This document shows, piece after piece, positions 1-9,713 of a stretch of 21,665 bases of DNA. This DNA is from an uncultured Saprospiraceae bacterium (GTDB lineage Bacteria; Bacteroidota; Bacteroidia; Chitinophagales; Saprospiraceae), in assembly GCA_937952155.1 (NCBI GenBank), contig CALFYH010000315.1:1-21665 (forward strand), written 5' to 3'. The position numbers and the translations under genes are program-made. The notes beneath the pieces were generated by a model, which worked only from the letters and a program-made list of their open reading frames with translations, was not told the DNA's origin and did not search any database. Position 1 is the stretch's first letter. Every line of letters starts with the position of its first letter.

Positions 1-3000
1 CAAATCAAGGAAATGATCAAATAGATTCTGATTTTAATAATGCTTTGATTACCAGTGAAATATCCTTGGTGAGTGGTCAGTCTGACTTGACCCAAGATGC
101 TGGTATAATCAAGCAAGCATCTATTGGAGATTTTGTTTGGCATGATGCCAATGCCAATGGTATTCAAGATACAAACGAAGTGGGAATCGCAGGTGCGAAA
201 ATAAATTTGACTGGAATTACATCTTCAGGAAGTGCTATAGATAGAAGTGTTTTCACAGATGCAAATGGTAAATACAGTTTTACGCAATTACTACCTGGAA
301 CCTATAATTTGTCTTTTGAAAAACCCACAAATTATGAATATACCTTGGCCAATGTCGGGACTGATGATTTGGATTCTGATGTTGGTGCAGACGGTATTGT
401 ATCGGGAATCATTGTATCAAGCGGAATCGATCTGACAGGATATGATGTTGGTATGATTACTAGATCGTCTATTGGCAATTTTGTTTGGGAAGATGTCAAT
501 GGTGATGGAAGACAAAATGCAGGTGAAGCCGGATTGTCAGGTATCAAGGTTGCTATAGATGGAACAGATATTTTTGGTACTAGTTATTCGGATGATGTCT
601 TTACCAATAATGATGGAAATTATACTTTTGCCAATCTACTACCAGGAACGTACAGACTTACTTTTTCTAAGGCGACGGATTTTGAATTTTCTGCACCAAA
701 TCAAGGTGATGACACAGGTGATTCTGATGCGATCAATGGTATCGTAACAAATATCCAATTATTGAGTAATCAACAAATAACTGATATAGATGCCGGCATA
801 TATCGATTTTCAAATCTTGGTGACTTTATTTGGGAAGATATGAATGCAAATGGTGTTCAAGATGCAAATGAAAATGGTATCGAAAATGTACAGATTTCAC
901 TTACAGGTACATCAGGTATTGGTCAGGCAATAAATATGACGGTACTTACAGACACAAATGGCAAATATTCATTTGGATCACTTGAGCCTGGCACTTATAC
1001 TATAAATGTTGCAAAACCAAACAATTATAACTGGACTAGAAGTAACTTTGGCAATACTGATACTGATTCAGATTTCGCAAATGGAAGTTTGTCCAATATT
1101 GTCATCAGCAGTGGAACAACTAGAAATGATCTAGATGGTGGATTGTTTAGGTATGCAAGTTTGGGAGATTTTGTTTGGTCAGATGTTAATTTAAACGGAC
1201 GACAAGATGTAGGTGAATCAGGAATTAGAGATATATCCATTCAACTTAATGGTACCGACGGAGTCGGAAATGCAGTCACACGATCTACAACAACTGATGA
1301 ATCGGGAATATATGCATTCAATAATCTGACTCCTGGTAATTATTCGCTCACTTTGACATTGCCTTCAGGTTATGCATATACCAAAAATGATCCATCGATA
1401 GATTCAAACTTGAATTCAGATGGTATCAACGGTGTGATTTCAAATATAAGCTTGATTTCTGGTCAAACAAAAAATGATCAGGACTTTGGTTTGATACGCG
1501 CGCTAGAAATAGGAGATTATGTATGGGAAGACTTGAATGTCAATGGTGTACAAGATGCAAATGAGCCAGGAATAGCTAATGTCGCATTAACGCTGACTGG
1601 TACCACTTTTGATGGTACAAGTGTATCTTTGACTACAAGCACAGACGGTGATGGCCGTTACAAATTTGTAGGTCTATTCCCTGGAGACTATAATATAAGT
1701 ATCAATATACCCAATGGATATAGCCCAACGCTTACAATGGCTGGTGGAGATGACAAATTTGATTCAAATCTTTCAGAATCTCAAAATTCAGTGACTTTTT
1801 CTGTTATTTCCACAGATATGAATATAGATTTTGGACTAATAAGATTAGGACGGATTGGAGACCTTGTTTGGGAGGATTTGAATTGTAATGGAATACGAGA
1901 AGCTGGCGAGCCTGGTATTTCAGGTATGACTATTAGGTTAGAAGGTGTAGATTTATTCAGCAATATTATTGACCTATCTACCACATCAGATGTAAACGGA
2001 AATTATATTTTTGAAAATATCAAACCGGGTTCATACAAAGTGGTTTTTGATGTTCCTGTTAACTATGAATTTTCACAAGCGATGGTTAATGTTTTGACCT
2101 TAGTAAGTGGACAACAAGTTTTGACCATTGATGCACCGTTTTTCCGGAGAGCTACACTTGGTGACTTTGTGTGGAATGATCTCAATGACAATGGATTACA
2201 AGATGCCAACGAGCATGGTTTAGCGGGAATTAAAGTCGTTTTGACGTCAAATTCAACAGTCCCACCGATTATGGTTGACACATTGACGGATGTAACAGGT
2301 AAGTATTTGTTCGATAAACTAAAGCCTAGCAATTATGATGTTCAATTTGAAATTCCTGCTGGTTACAAAGCTGCGAAAATTCAAGTTGGTAGCAATAATG
2401 ATGTGGATAGTGATATACAATCAGACGGATTCGTGCGAAATATTACACTCATCAGCGGTGAGGTAAGTACAAATGTAGATGCCGGATTTACTATAATTTC
2501 CAATGCCTTTATTGGTGATTTTGTATGGGAAGATACCAATGGCAATGGTATTCAAGATGCCAGTGAACCTGGAATCGAAGGAATTTCTGTTCAATTGACG
2601 GGTACAACTATTTTAGGTACGCCGGTTAATATCAGTACGATTTCAACTGCAAATGGTAGTTATGGTTTTGACAATTTGGAGGCAGGTACTTATTCAGTAT
2701 TATTTTCACCTTCAGGCTCATATCGATTTACTTCACCAAGTAGTGCGACGGATGACATTGACTCTGATGCTAACCCTAATACAGGCGCTACTCGAAGTGT
2801 GACGATAACTGCTACCGAGCGAGTACATTATTTAGATGCTGGATTTTATAGATTGTCTTCGATTGGTGATTTTGTGTGGAATGATTTGAACAAAAATGGG
2901 CTTCAAGATAGTTCTGAGCCTGGTATCGAAGGCGTAAGATTATCGTTGATCAATAATCTTGGTTCTGTGGTGACGGAAGATGTTTCTGATGTCAATGGTC

Positions 3001-6000
3001 AGTATCTTTTTGAAAATATTGTACCTGGGACTTTCTCTATAAGGGCTAACGTACCTACAAACTTTGTGCTTAGTGCCCAGAATAATTCTGATTTGAATCT
3101 CAATTCTGATTTTAGTATTAACAATGGTGTTGCGGTGACACCATCTTTTGCACTTATTTCAAATACCACAAATACTACAATAGACTTAGGTCTATCGTCA
3201 GCAAATGCGCGTATAAGCGGTATAGTATGGGCGGATGACAATGGTGATGGTATAAGAGCAAACAATGAACCTTTAAAATTGGGTAAATTAGTCTATTTAT
3301 TGAATGTAGCTGGTGATACACTTGCAATTGACACGACAATGCAAGATGGTAGCTATACTTTTATTGATTTAGTATCAGGACAGTATAAGGTAGCTTTTGA
3401 GCGAATTTCTGATAGCCTATTTACATACTTCCGTTCTGGAAGTGATAAATTAATAGATAGCGATGTGGAAGACAAATTTATAGGACTTACTCCAATATTC
3501 GATCTAATGGGTGGTATTGATATTGATGGAATGAATGCGGGTTATACAGGATATTCTTCTATTGGAGATTTTGTTTGGTTGGACGTCGATAATAATGGTT
3601 TACAATCAACAAATGAAAGTGGACTAAATGGCATTACTGTTTTACTTATGAATAATACTGGCTTAGTTTTGGATTCCACAACTACTTCTTTGCTATCGGG
3701 AACAAATTTAGGTGGATATTATGTATTTGATAGTTTACCTTACGGAGAATATAAAATCCGATTTGTTTTGAAGGAGAATCTGGCCTACACAATTCATGTA
3801 CCTGCTCCTTTGGCATCTAATTCTGATGTGATAAATCCTGCAGGTGAAACTGATAACTTCCAGATTGCCCCAAATGCTCAGCGAAATGATATTGATGCAG
3901 GTTTTTATTTATTAGCACCTGTGACAGGCAATATACGTGGTATTGTTTGGCAAGATCGCAACAACAACAAGGTCAAGGATGCGTCAGAAAATATTTTACC
4001 AAATGTTACTGTTTCTCTATATTCGTTGGCTGGTATATTGGTTTCAGAAAAAGTATCTGGAGCTGATGGTAGTTACGGTTTTGATAATGTGACTTTTGGT
4101 GATTATTATATTAAGGCACAATCTATAACTGATTTGATATTTGTAAAATATAGTGGTACATCTGTGCCATTTGATAGTGATATTACCAATGACTTTGGCG
4201 TGGGTACTACAAGATTACTTAATCTTTTTCCTGGAGCAACCTTAGAAAATATTGATTTGGGTTACTCTGAAAAAATATCAATTGGAGACTTTGTTTGGGA
4301 AGATTTGAACAATAATGGACTACAAGATACAGACGAACCAGGTTTGCAGAATGTCGTAGTAAAGTTATTTGATGAAGCAGGAATTTTTGTAGATTCTGTA
4401 AAAACTGGCGTTAATGGTTTGTATAAAATTGAAAATATTGCAGTAGGAAATTATCGACTTACTTTCAGCAAAATAAATTCGTTTGTATATGCCGTAAATA
4501 ATCCGAGCGATCCTGATAAGAATAGTAAACCTAATATGCAAACAGGAGCTACTGCATTATTGGATATGTTAGTCGCCAAAAATTATACTAATATTGACGC
4601 AGGATATGTTAGATCTGGTAGCATAGGAGATATCGTTTGGTTGGATCTAAATGGGAATGGTATTTTTCAATCAAATGAACCAGGAATAAATGACATAGTT
4701 ATAGAATTATTCAATACAAGTGGTATGAAGGTGGCAGAGACATCAACTATTGTAAGAGAATCTGACAGTTTTATAGGTTATTATATTTTTGAAAATGTCC
4801 GCCCAGATGATTACTACATCAAATTTAATATTCCTTCAAACTACCTAATACCACCTTCTAATGCATCTGGAGATGAAGATACAGATAACGATATTACGGG
4901 GCAAAATGGGGCAAATACCACTGATGTATTTTCCGTGGGTAGTGGTGAGAATATTACCAATATTGATGCAGGGGCATACTTACCAGCAACGATTGGAGAT
5001 TTGGTATGGGACGATATAAATAAAAATGGGTTGCAAGACGATGGCGAACCAGGACTACCTAATGTGACTGTCAAATTATTTGCGCAAAGTGGACTCCAAT
5101 TGGCCACCACTATGACGGATAGTCAAGGACGATATTCATTTGGAGGCCTGCGGCAGCGATTATATTATTTGCAGTTTACAATTTTGAATGGTTACGAATT
5201 TACTACTCAATATGCTGGTAGTGAAAGTAAAAAAGACAGTGATGCAGATGCAACAGGTACGACACCTCTGATTGCTTTAGCTCATGGAAGCAACTTTTTG
5301 GACGTCGATGCTGGAATGTTTAGGAGCAGCCAACGTTTGGTCATGGGTACGGTTTGGAATGACACTAATCAAGATGGACTTAGAACTGAAAATGAGTCCC
5401 TATTGCAGAATGTCAAAATTGACTTAATAAATAACCAATTAAAAGTTGTACAGTCATATGTCACTAATCATGCAGGTATGTATTGCGTTTCAACTCCTAT
5501 AAAGGGTACACATTACATACAAGTGTTAGCGCCAGATAATCATGTTTTTACTCAAAAAAATGTTCCAGGTTTTCCTGATACTGATTCAGATGTAGATGAA
5601 AATGGTTATTCTAATGGTGTTGTATTGGATGATGCTTATCTTATGAAGTATGTAGATGCAGGGATTTATTACAAAGAAACTGCCACACTTAAAGGTCTCG
5701 CTTGGGTTGATAATAATAAAAATGGCGTAAGAGAAGACCAAGAGGAAAGATTGAAAGATGTGGTTATCTTTTTGTTTAATAAAAATAAGATATTCATAAA
5801 GTCAACCAAAACCAATGATTTGGGTCAATATTTATTCAATAAATTGGATCCTGGTTCTTATTACTGTTTATTACCTGAATTTCCTGATAAAGGATTTGTC
5901 TTATATACTGGAGCAAATCAAGATAAGGACAGCGAAATAACAAATCAATTTGGAAAAGGGACAACTAGATTGATCACTGTTGCAGGATTGACCACTACGG

Positions 6001-6299
6001 ATAATTTTGATTTTGGATATTACAATACCAATAGCATTGCAGACCTACGAGTACCTGAGTCGGATGTAAATATTTATCCAAATCCAGCAATTTATGATAT
6101 TACGATCTCTCTGCCTGATGGTATTCAAGAGTGTGAATATTATATTTACGATACTTCGGGAAAATTGATTATCAATGGTAAAACAGAAAATGGTAGTGTA
6201 GTGATAGATGCCGATATCTTACGAGCTGGTAGATATATGGTTAGACTTGTATCAGAAAACCAAAGTTGGAATAAATCATTTATCAAGATTACAGATTAG
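1..6299 (+). CDS. Giant SdrD-B-like repeat surface protein with T9SS C-terminal sorting domain (5' end missing)
   Basis: The reading frame is open to the left edge (first whole codon at 3). The residues before the first possible start (TTG at 45) already match the end of a repeat (a DSD motif followed by a ...LVSGQ.... strand), so the true start lies outside the window. About 2,098 residues are visible. They contain 17 complete repeats opening with a motif like IGDFVWxDxNxNGxQDxxEPG, whose Asp/Asn-rich loop resembles the Ca-binding loops of SdrD B-type/Cna-B-like domains. The last ~80 residues (VNIYPNPAIYDITISL, then a GRYMVRL strand) are a type A T9SS/Por sorting domain. The protein is therefore expected to be exported by Sec, moved across the outer membrane by T9SS and anchored or released at the surface; a stalk or adhesin role is inference. 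It is Asp/Thr/Ser rich with very few Cys. A bidirectional hairpin follows the stop codon. Confidence 0.93.
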   Translation, partial: NQGNDQIDSDFNNALITSEISLVSGQSDLTQDAGIIKQASIGDFVWHDANANGIQDTNEVGIAGAKINLTGITSSGSAIDRSVFTDANGKYSFTQLLPGTYNLSFEKPTNYEYTLANVGTDDLDSDVGADGIVSGIIVSSGIDLTGYDVGMITRSSIGNFVWEDVNGDGRQNAGEAGLSGIKVAIDGTDIFGTSYSDDVFTNNDGNYTFANLLPGTYRLTFSKATDFEFSAPNQGDDTGDSDAINGIVTNIQLLSNQQITDIDAGIYRFSNLGDFIWEDMNANGVQDANENGIENVQISLTGTSGIGQAINMTVLTDTNGKYSFGSLEPGTYTINVAKPNNYNWTRSNFGNTDTDSDFANGSLSNIVISSGTTRNDLDGGLFRYASLGDFVWSDVNLNGRQDVGESGIRDISIQLNGTDGVGNAVTRSTTTDESGIYAFNNLTPGNYSLTLTLPSGYAYTKNDPSIDSNLNSDGINGVISNISLISGQTKNDQDFGLIRALEIGDYVWEDLNVNGVQDANEPGIANVALTLTGTTFDGTSVSLTTSTDGDGRYKFVGLFPGDYNISINIPNGYSPTLTMAGGDDKFDSNLSESQNSVTFSVISTDMNIDFGLIRLGRIGDLVWEDLNCNGIREAGEPGISGMTIRLEGVDLFSNIIDLSTTSDVNGNYIFENIKPGSYKVVFDVPVNYEFSQAMVNVLTLVSGQQVLTIDAPFFRRATLGDFVWNDLNDNGLQDANEHGLAGIKVVLTSNSTVPPIMVDTLTDVTGKYLFDKLKPSNYDVQFEIPAGYKAAKIQVGSNNDVDSDIQSDGFVRNITLISGEVSTNVDAGFTIISNAFIGDFVWEDTNGNGIQDASEPGIEGISVQLTGTTILGTPVNISTISTANGSYGFDNLEAGTYSVLFSPSGSYRFTSPSSATDDIDSDANPNTGATRSVTITATERVHYLDAGFYRLSSIGDFVWNDLNKNGLQDSSEPGIEGVRLSLINNLGSVVTEDVSDVNGQYLFENIVPGTFSIRANVPTNFVLSAQNNSDLNLNSDFSINNGVAVTPSFALISNTTNTTIDLGLSSANARISGIVWADDNGDGIRANNEPLKLGKLVYLLNVAGDTLAIDTTMQDGSYTFIDLVSGQYKVAFERISDSLFTYFRSGSDKLIDSDVEDKFIGLTPIFDLMGGIDIDGMNAGYTGYSSIGDFVWLDVDNNGLQSTNESGLNGITVLLMNNTGLVLDSTTTSLLSGTNLGGYYVFDSLPYGEYKIRFVLKENLAYTIHVPAPLASNSDVINPAGETDNFQIAPNAQRNDIDAGFYLLAPVTGNIRGIVWQDRNNNKVKDASENILPNVTVSLYSLAGILVSEKVSGADGSYGFDNVTFGDYYIKAQSITDLIFVKYSGTSVPFDSDITNDFGVGTTRLLNLFPGATLENIDLGYSEKISIGDFVWEDLNNNGLQDTDEPGLQNVVVKLFDEAGIFVDSVKTGVNGLYKIENIAVGNYRLTFSKINSFVYAVNNPSDPDKNSKPNMQTGATALLDMLVAKNYTNIDAGYVRSGSIGDIVWLDLNGNGIFQSNEPGINDIVIELFNTSGMKVAETSTIVRESDSFIGYYIFENVRPDDYYIKFNIPSNYLIPPSNASGDEDTDNDITGQNGANTTDVFSVGSGENITNIDAGAYLPATIGDLVWDDINKNGLQDDGEPGLPNVTVKLFAQSGLQLATTMTDSQGRYSFGGLRQRLYYLQFTILNGYEFTTQYAGSESKKDSDADATGTTPLIALAHGSNFLDVDAGMFRSSQRLVMGTVWNDTNQDGLRTENESLLQNVKIDLINNQLKVVQSYVTNHAGMYCVSTPIKGTHYIQVLAPDNHVFTQKNVPGFPDTDSDVDENGYSNGVVLDDAYLMKYVDAGIYYKETATLKGLAWVDNNKNGVREDQEERLKDVVIFLFNKNKIFIKSTKTNDLGQYLFNKLDPGSYYCLLPEFPDKGFVLYTGANQDKDSEITNQFGKGTTRLITVAGLTTTDNFDFGYYNTNSIADLRVPESDVNIYPNPAIYDITISLPDGIQECEYYIYDTSGKLIINGKTENGSVVIDADILRAGRYMVRLVSENQSWNKSFIKITD
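120..6030 (+). repeat. 17 tandem protein-level SdrD-B-like repeats (~345 nt each)
   Basis: Repeat starts, taken at the Ser/Thr-Ile-Gly-Asp position, fall near 120, 468, 813, 1158, 1506, 1851, 2154, 2508, 2859, 3210, 3558, 3930, 4278, 4620, 4989, 5340 and 5685. Spacing is mostly 342-354 nt (about 115 residues); two units are longer (3558 and 4620, about 370 nt) and one is short (1851, 303 nt). Each unit has the FVWxDxNxNG loop, a GxYxFxxLxPGxY strand pair and, in most units, a DSD motif followed by a final strand ending in DAG(F/I/L)(Y/F). The units are clearly diverged in sequence, so the array is old and not a fresh slippage product. Confidence 0.92.
6060..6299 (+). other. T9SS type A C-terminal sorting domain of the repeat protein
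   Basis: The coding segment begins with residues SDVNIYPNPAIYDITISL, continues through YYIYDTSGKLI and ends with AGRYMVRLVSENQSWNKSF. The YPNP start, the central (D)xxGK(L/V) turn and the GxYxVRL strand are the usual marks of the Por secretion system sorting domain. It is cleaved or linked to A-LPS by the sortase-like PorU in well-studied members; whether that happens here is inferred from the family. Confidence 0.9.
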
Positions 6300-6306
6300 A
6301 ATTAAT

Positions 6307-6348
6307 AAAAGAAGCTCCTTTACTTATGAAAGTGAAGGAGCTTCTTTT
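6307..6348. terminator. Bidirectional intrinsic terminator between convergent genes
   Basis: The left arm 6307-6325 pairs with the right arm 6330-6348: a 19-bp stem with a single T-G wobble, closed by a four-base loop (ATGA). The arms end in AAAA and TTTT, giving a T-tract on both strands. It lies 8 nt after the repeat-protein stop and 20 nt before the end of the opposing peptidase gene, so it can terminate both transcripts. Confidence 0.9.
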
Positions 6349-6367
6349 ATTTTGTCTATTGTTGCGT

Positions 6368-9205
6368 TCAATACTTTTTCAAAATACCTTTATCAAGCGG
6401 ATTGTTTCCTTCTTTCATCCACAATGGAAGTGGTCCATCCATCAGATAATGGTTAAAAAACTGTTCCATCCGAATATTGAAATCCAGTCTATTCTGCCAT
6501 TTTACTGGCCAATGTGGTTCGCTATTATAATTTAAGAGCCAAGCTGGTTTGCCCAATCGTCGAAGTGCCATAAAATATTCAATACCTTGATACCACGGCA
6601 CAGCTCCATCTTCATCATTGTGAAGGATAAGCACTGGCGTAGTGACCTTCGGCATATTGTAAATCGGTGAATTGTGGTGGAATCTTTCTGGATTTTCCCA
6701 TAATGTTGAGCCTAATCTAGATTGTGTCTTTTCGTACTGAAACATACGGCTCATACCTGATTCCCATCTGATGCCACCATACGCACTGACCATATTTACC
6801 ACCGGTGCACCTGACTCTGCACATCGGTATCGCTCTGATTTGGTAAGTAAATAAGCCACTTGATAGCCGCCCCAACTATGGCCTTGAAGGGCGATTCTCG
6901 TTTCGTCTATATAGCCTGTTTTTACCAACGCATCTACACCACTTTCTACGGCAATGTAGCAATCATCGCCTGGTTGCCCTGTTTTGTATTTGATATCTGG
7001 ATTAAAAATAATATATCCGAGATTGGTATAATACGTATAATTGATACTTGATCTATGTGCTTCTGGTGCACGATGTCTGTGTAATTCATCCGAACTGCGT
7101 TCATAAAAATTTACAATCAGTGGATATTTTTTCTCAGGGTCGAATTGTGGCGGATAAAATACCATACCTTCATTTTTTTGATTGTCGTAATTTGTCCATG
7201 ACATCAATTGTGCTTTGCCCCAACCGTATTCAGCTTGTTGTGGGTTGGCGTTCGTTATCTTTTTTATATCTGAAAAGTCAGCATTTGCAAGCAACAAATC
7301 GGGAAACGTATTGAAATTTTCACTAGTGAACAGATACTTTGAATTTTTACGTGGCTTTTTCACTTGCGTGGTCAGCATTACATCATCGCCACCAGTAAGC
7401 AATTTTGATTTCAGTGAATCAGCATATAAATGTACGTATGAACTTCCTTTGGTATTTTCATCAAATCTTTTTATTAACCAAGCTTGGTTTGTGTACATGA
7501 AGTCATCGTCAGGGTCAGTTTTGATCCATCTATGTACCTGATGGTGTGGACGACCATTTGTCAGTTGGCGTACAGCAAAAGGGTCATTTGGATTTAATTG
7601 CCACAGGTCATATCGATCGTACAATACAGCGGCACTATCTTGTGGCAGCCAACCAGCTATGCCATACGGATCCGCTTTTTGAGGGATATCATTTTCTTCA
7701 TTTTGAAAAGTAGCCACAGACCACAATCCTAAAACACCAAAAATAGACTTCTGAGTGTCAAACGTTTTCCAGATAGAATCCGCTCTGCTCCACCAGTAAA
7801 GATACCTTCCTGTTGGTGAGAATGTCGGATCACCATAGTCTCCCGCAAGGATGAGTGATGTTTGGTTTGTTTTAGTGTCGATGAGTACAAAATCTTTACG
7901 ATAGTCACCTAGCCATGTCATTTCTTTGAGATATGGTTTTGCGTTCATTTGTAAAAAATATCTTCCATCACCTTTTGCAGAAATTATACTGCGATCTGCA
8001 TCTGGTGATTCCAAGCTTGTAAATCTTAGGGAATCCAAGTCGTACATGATGGCATATGACTTTTTACGATCATTTTCGATATTTGCTTCCATTTGGGTAT
8101 ATAATCGAGGTGAATCATGATGCCAGATTTCTACTTGTACGCTCTCGTCTTCAAGCAATGTAGTATCCTTGACGGGAATGACCGGCGCTATACCAAAAAA
8201 TAAACGCTTTCCAGACTCTGACCAAGTGATCGGCTTGTGTTCACTGATGACCCAATCTTGAGGTTTAATGGTATCTACTGGTAGATTTGAAGCTTGATTT
8301 ATGGCTTTATCTAGGTATAATTTAAAGGGTTTTTGTTTAGCTTCGGATTTCTGTTCTAACCCCAAAAATGCGAAGTGTTTTCCTTTTTTATCAAAACTCA
8401 TTTGTGTAATTTGAAACATATCCTGATTTAGTTTAAAAAGGCTATCAGTTGTTAAGTCTTTTGTGAATACGCTATAACTGGCTAAGCTATCACCACTACA
8501 TTGGCAGTAAGCCAATTTGGGATTTTCTTCAGCAAAAACATAATCTTTGACTTGTATGATGGTGTCTTCTCGTCCTGAATCTAAGTGTCTGATGATCAAT
8601 GCTAAGGAGTCGCAAACCTTTTTAACTTTTTGTGCTTTTTTGGCCAACGTGTCGATTTTTATGATTGTATCCAATGATATACTGTCTTTTATGATAGAAG
8701 CTGGTTTGGATTTCAGCTTTTTGGTATAAAAACAATAACCGGAGTACTTTTCAGGTACTTTGAAATCTTCAATGTTGTCGATCACCGTAGTTGTTTTGGT
8801 CACGAGATTGTAAATACACAAACTATCTTTAGGTAATTTATCTTTTTCGGTTTTCTTTCTCTTTAGAGATCTTAAACTGTCATAAGATAATGATCTTGAG
8901 TACAATATATATTTGCCTTCTACATCAGTATAATGCTTGTTGACTCTGTCCACATAGGTAGTCATGTCATCTGAGCTAGTATATATTCCCATTTTTTTAT
9001 CGCCGATTTCCTTTTCAAGGCTATAAATAATGATTTCAGCAGAATCAGACATTTGTATCTGTTTTATTTTATTCCATTGGCTATACACATCAGGCGTCAT
9101 TTTTTTTGTTTGCTGAGCTAACACAAAGTTTAAAGAAACAAACACTAAAACTGGAATTAATAGAAATTTCAAATGAGATAAATGGGTATGTGGATACAAA
9201 GTCAT
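6368..9205 (-). CDS. S9 family (prolyl oligopeptidase-type) peptidase, exported
   Basis: This 945-residue protein has the layout of S9 exopeptidases: an N-terminal signal peptide (hydrophobic segment about residues 13-30, ending FVLAQQ), a long beta-propeller-like region rich in short WD-like strands, and a C-terminal alpha/beta-hydrolase domain. The nucleophile elbow is GHSWGGY (Ser about 777), with the acid in HNDEDGAVPW (Asp about 866) and the base in NSEPHWP (His about 898), so the catalytic triad looks intact. Residues about 110-200 form a Lys-rich stretch that may be a family-specific insertion. Relatives cleave short, often proline-containing, peptides in the periplasm; the exact substrate cannot be read from sequence. 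The ATG at 9205 directly precedes the signal peptide. It is divergent from mgsA and convergent with the giant surface gene. Confidence 0.93.
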   Translation of the reverse strand: MTLYPHTHLSHLKFLLIPVLVFVSLNFVLAQQTKKMTPDVYSQWNKIKQIQMSDSAEIIIYSLEKEIGDKKMGIYTSSDDMTTYVDRVNKHYTDVEGKYILYSRSLSYDSLRSLKRKKTEKDKLPKDSLCIYNLVTKTTTVIDNIEDFKVPEKYSGYCFYTKKLKSKPASIIKDSISLDTIIKIDTLAKKAQKVKKVCDSLALIIRHLDSGREDTIIQVKDYVFAEENPKLAYCQCSGDSLASYSVFTKDLTTDSLFKLNQDMFQITQMSFDKKGKHFAFLGLEQKSEAKQKPFKLYLDKAINQASNLPVDTIKPQDWVISEHKPITWSESGKRLFFGIAPVIPVKDTTLLEDESVQVEIWHHDSPRLYTQMEANIENDRKKSYAIMYDLDSLRFTSLESPDADRSIISAKGDGRYFLQMNAKPYLKEMTWLGDYRKDFVLIDTKTNQTSLILAGDYGDPTFSPTGRYLYWWSRADSIWKTFDTQKSIFGVLGLWSVATFQNEENDIPQKADPYGIAGWLPQDSAAVLYDRYDLWQLNPNDPFAVRQLTNGRPHHQVHRWIKTDPDDDFMYTNQAWLIKRFDENTKGSSYVHLYADSLKSKLLTGGDDVMLTTQVKKPRKNSKYLFTSENFNTFPDLLLANADFSDIKKITNANPQQAEYGWGKAQLMSWTNYDNQKNEGMVFYPPQFDPEKKYPLIVNFYERSSDELHRHRAPEAHRSSINYTYYTNLGYIIFNPDIKYKTGQPGDDCYIAVESGVDALVKTGYIDETRIALQGHSWGGYQVAYLLTKSERYRCAESGAPVVNMVSAYGGIRWESGMSRMFQYEKTQSRLGSTLWENPERFHHNSPIYNMPKVTTPVLILHNDEDGAVPWYQGIEYFMALRRLGKPAWLLNYNSEPHWPVKWQNRLDFNIRMEQFFNHYLMDGPLPLWMKEGNNPLDKGILKKY

Positions 9206-9244
9206 ATTATTGTGATTTATTCTGGTTTTTTAGTGATGAAGGAG

Positions 9245-9275
9245 TAAAAGTAAAATTTTTTAAAAAGAAAACAAA
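9245..9275 (-). promoter_or_regulatory. Candidate promoter of the S9 peptidase gene
   Basis: On the minus strand TTTG (9272-9275) is followed after 19 nt by TACTTTTA (9245-9252), one base away from the Bacteroidota -7 consensus TAnnTTTG. Transcription would begin near 9239, giving a leader of about 34 nt. The -33 element overlaps the first base of the divergent mgsA start codon. Confidence 0.45.
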
Positions 9276-9658
9276 TGATCAATGTAGGATTGATAGCACA
9301 TGATGGAAAAAAACCAGAAATGGTTTCCTTTGTGGTAGCGCATAAATCGTTTCTTAACTCTGCAAAATTGTATGCAACAGGTACTACTGGAAAACATATT
9401 GCCAAAGAAGGTTTTGACGTGGAATGTCTATTGTCAGGCCCGAAAGGTGGTGATGCTCAGATAGCAGCCTTGCTTGCTGTAGGTATGATAGATGTAGTGA
9501 TTTTTTTTCGTGATCCCTTGGACAAACATCCACACGAGCCGGATGTGCAAATGTTGATGAGACTTTGTGATGTGCATAATATTCCATTGGCTACCAATCC
9601 GAAAGCCGCATATTATATTCTGAAAGGATTTGAGGCTGAGTTTAAAAAGAAAAAATAA
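9275..9658 (+). CDS. mgsA: Methylglyoxal synthase
   Basis: MgsA converts dihydroxyacetone phosphate to methylglyoxal and phosphate in the cytosol, a bypass of lower glycolysis used when phosphate is short or sugar phosphates pile up. The 127-residue product is a slightly short but complete family member. Family motifs seen are ALxxHD near the start (here LIAHDGKK, His9-Asp10), ATGTTG (34-39), LSGPKGGDAQ with the catalytic Asp at 60 (E. coli Asp71), FFRDPLDKHPHEPDV with Asp80, His87 and Asp90 (E. coli Asp91, His98, Asp101), and IPLATN. The stretch before the ATG is A-rich with no Shine-Dalgarno, as is usual in the phylum. uvrC follows 55 nt downstream on the same strand. Confidence 0.96.
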   Translation: MINVGLIAHDGKKPEMVSFVVAHKSFLNSAKLYATGTTGKHIAKEGFDVECLLSGPKGGDAQIAALLAVGMIDVVIFFRDPLDKHPHEPDVQMLMRLCDVHNIPLATNPKAAYYILKGFEAEFKKKK

Positions 9659-9701
9659 CTTGATTGTAGCCATTTACTAACGGTAAAAGCAAATTTATAG
9701 A

Positions 9702-9709
9702 TAACTTTG
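9702..9709 (+). promoter_or_regulatory. Candidate -7 box just before uvrC
   Basis: TAACTTTG matches TAnnTTTG exactly and ends only 4 nt before the GTG start of uvrC. No TTG or TTTG lies 19-21 nt upstream, so the -33 half is missing. If it is used, the transcript would be leaderless; otherwise uvrC is read from mgsA. Confidence 0.3.
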
Positions 9710-9713
9710 TCTC

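Noticed and set aside
45..6299. TTG at 45 as the true start of the giant surface protein
   Set aside because: Codons 3-44 continue the repeat pattern in frame, and no signal peptide follows position 45, so the gene begins outside the window.
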